Source: JAUNBG01 sp964442735 (GTDB lineage Bacteria > Planctomycetota > Planctomycetia > Pirellulales > Thermoguttaceae). From it: a stretch of 64,000 bases of DNA. Of the stretch, positions 62,824-64,000 are shown in pieces (positions within the stretch are counted from its first letter, which is position 1; each line of letters starts with the position of its first letter). The stretch covers positions 1 to 64,000 of the forward strand of contig CAYUAP010000005.1 of assembly GCA_964442735.1 (NCBI GenBank), in the 5' to 3' direction. The translations under genes were made by a program, and so were the position numbers. The notes under the pieces are model-generated. The model made no database searches and had not been told where the DNA came from. It saw nothing but the letters and a program-made list of their open reading frames with translations.

Positions 62824-64000
62824 ATGCTGTCTCGATATGCGGTAAATCACCGAATGGTGATTGGGTTTTGTGTCTTTTTGATTATATTGGGAGGTCTGTA
62901 TTCCTATTGGAAAAACGGTCGTCTGGAAGATCCGGAGTTTTCCATACGAACCTCGTTAATAGTCACGTTATATCCAGGGGCGTCTGCCGATGATGTGGCG
63001 CATCTGGTTACAAATGAAATAGAATGTGCCGCGCAACAGGTTAAAGGGTTCGATAAAGTTCGTTCTATTTCCAAGCCAGGTATCTCTTTTGTTATGGTGG
63101 ATTTGGTGAATACCGTCGATCCGGTCGATATGCAGAAATGCTGGCAGGAACTGCGAAACAAGGTGGCGGAAACAAAAATCAAACTTCCAGTTGAGGCCCT
63201 GCCTTCTGTTGTAAAAGATGATTTTGGCGATGTTTACGGAATTGTTCTGGCTTTATCGGCAGATGGTTTTTCCGATGCGGAATTACGGGACAAGGCCAAG
63301 GAATTGCAGAAGGAACTTCTTTTGGTCGATCAAGTTCGTCGTGTCGAATTATGGGGTGTGCCCGATGAACGGATTGAAGTTCAGATATCTCAATCTCGAA
63401 TGAAGGAACTGGAAGTTCATCCGCTCCAAGTGATTTTAGCGCTTCAGTCACAGAATCTGATGACCGATTCCGGTAATATGACCTTGGGGGGCGAAAAAAT
63501 ACGAATCGCTCCTTCCGGGGAATTTAAATCTATCGAAGAAATTGAAAATCTTGTTCTTCCGGATGGCAAGGTATCCGATTTTGCAAAAATAGCACAGAAC
63601 CTGACCGAAGGGGAATCAATCAATTCCATTTTATCCAAATTAGGGACCATAAAAGGTGAAGGAACCCGCCAGATTCGTCTGAAGGATATAGCTGATGTCC
63701 GTAAAGTTCTTCATGACGAACCTTCTCAAATCATGCGTTCCAATGGCAAACGTGCGGTCGTACTGGCGTTATCGCCAAAACCGAATGGTGACGTTATCAA
63801 AATGGGGGAACTGGTCCACAAACGATATCGGGAGATTTTGGATTCCTGGCCGGTTGGTTATAATATTGATGTCATTAGTTATCAGCCGGATAATGTTTAC
63901 GTTGCCATTCATGGATTTATTAAAAACCTGTACGAGGCGGTCATTATTGTGACCATCGTTGTTATGCTGGCCATGGGTTGGAAGAGTGGCCTTTTGATTA
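62824..64000 (+). CDS. RND efflux permease (AcrB/MexB-like), 5' part, runs off the window
   Basis: ATG 62824 starts MLSRYAVNHRMVIGFCVFLI, the first membrane helix, and the reading frame is open for 392 codons to the window end. The porter sub-domain features are clear: SIRTSLIVTLYPGASADDVAHLVTNEIE, GISFVMVDLVN, LPVEALPSVVKDDFGD, RVELWGVPDERIEVQI, and IRLKDIADV. It ends in the second helix (NLYEAVIIVTIVVMLAMGWKSG). It is a proton-driven exporter of drugs, metals or lipids; the class (HAE-1 type) is likely, the substrate unknown. At least 600 residues lie beyond the window. Confidence 0.93.
   Translation, partial: MLSRYAVNHRMVIGFCVFLIILGGLYSYWKNGRLEDPEFSIRTSLIVTLYPGASADDVAHLVTNEIECAAQQVKGFDKVRSISKPGISFVMVDLVNTVDPVDMQKCWQELRNKVAETKIKLPVEALPSVVKDDFGDVYGIVLALSADGFSDAELRDKAKELQKELLLVDQVRRVELWGVPDERIEVQISQSRMKELEVHPLQVILALQSQNLMTDSGNMTLGGEKIRIAPSGEFKSIEEIENLVLPDGKVSDFAKIAQNLTEGESINSILSKLGTIKGEGTRQIRLKDIADVRKVLHDEPSQIMRSNGKRAVVLALSPKPNGDVIKMGELVHKRYREILDSWPVGYNIDVISYQPDNVYVAIHGFIKNLYEAVIIVTIVVMLAMGWKSGLLI

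Overview
The window most likely comes from a low-GC, probably anaerobic member of the Planctomycetota. The evidence is the gene run rplY-pth-rpsF-ssb-rplI, with a basic N-terminal extension on L9 and acidic tails on L25 and S6, a free-standing RNA polymerase alpha C-terminal-domain protein, Tat-type 'RRxF' oxidoreductases and sugar isomerases, a BatA-type membrane protein, and many large secreted beta-helix proteins and glycosidases. A complete hydF ([FeFe]-hydrogenase maturation GTPase) points to a fermentative anaerobe. The carbohydrate-active proteins suggest growth on complex plant or host glycans. The exact lineage is inference.

Layout. 1-1000: tRNA-Lys with its own terminator. 1.07-3.5 kb: two glycosyltransferases. 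3.5-15.6 kb: a plus-strand series of exported carbohydrate-related proteins (pectate-lyase-like, a beta-helix lipoprotein related to GH141, sialidase-like, TIM-barrel isomerase, Gfo/Idh oxidoreductase, GH172), with a small alpha-CTD protein inside it. 16.1-16.9 kb: a lone HPr-kinase-like P-loop protein. 17.2-20.2 kb: the ribosomal protein/ssb cluster. 20.4-26.4 kb: tilS, hydF, ndk, a SEC-C/TPR protein and nadD. 26.8-32.4 kb: one 1,854-residue hybrid histidine kinase with two periplasmic solute-binding domains. 33.4-39.7 kb: a five-gene minus-strand operon (small membrane protein, M50 protease, hemC, MFS transporter, clan GH-A glycosidase). 40.1-42.6 kb: an ADP-ribosylglycohydrolase plus an orphan N6-adenine DNA methyltransferase. 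42.9-47.4 kb: mnmG, an RmlD-like epimerase and a parvulin-type PPIase. 48.1-58.4 kb: a second carbohydrate block (DUF4091/GH123-like, GH28, GH36, Gfo/Idh). 58.9-64 kb: a BatA-like protein and an RND efflux pair whose permease runs off the window.

The least expected content lies between the genes. (1) Three near-identical ~200-bp elements have matching GTAACC/GGTTAC-type ends and 8-bp target duplications. They look like non-autonomous elements moved by an IS66-type transposase, and a fourth solo end overlaps a stop codon. (2) A second dispersed ~115-140-bp element has inverted-repeat ends and an internal hairpin. Its best copies start just 3' of stop codons, always in the same orientation relative to the gene, so it may act as a portable 3' end or terminator. 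(3) At least ten unrelated short tandem arrays (units 13-23 bp, 2-7 copies) sit in the intergenic regions. No transposase gene is visible in the window.
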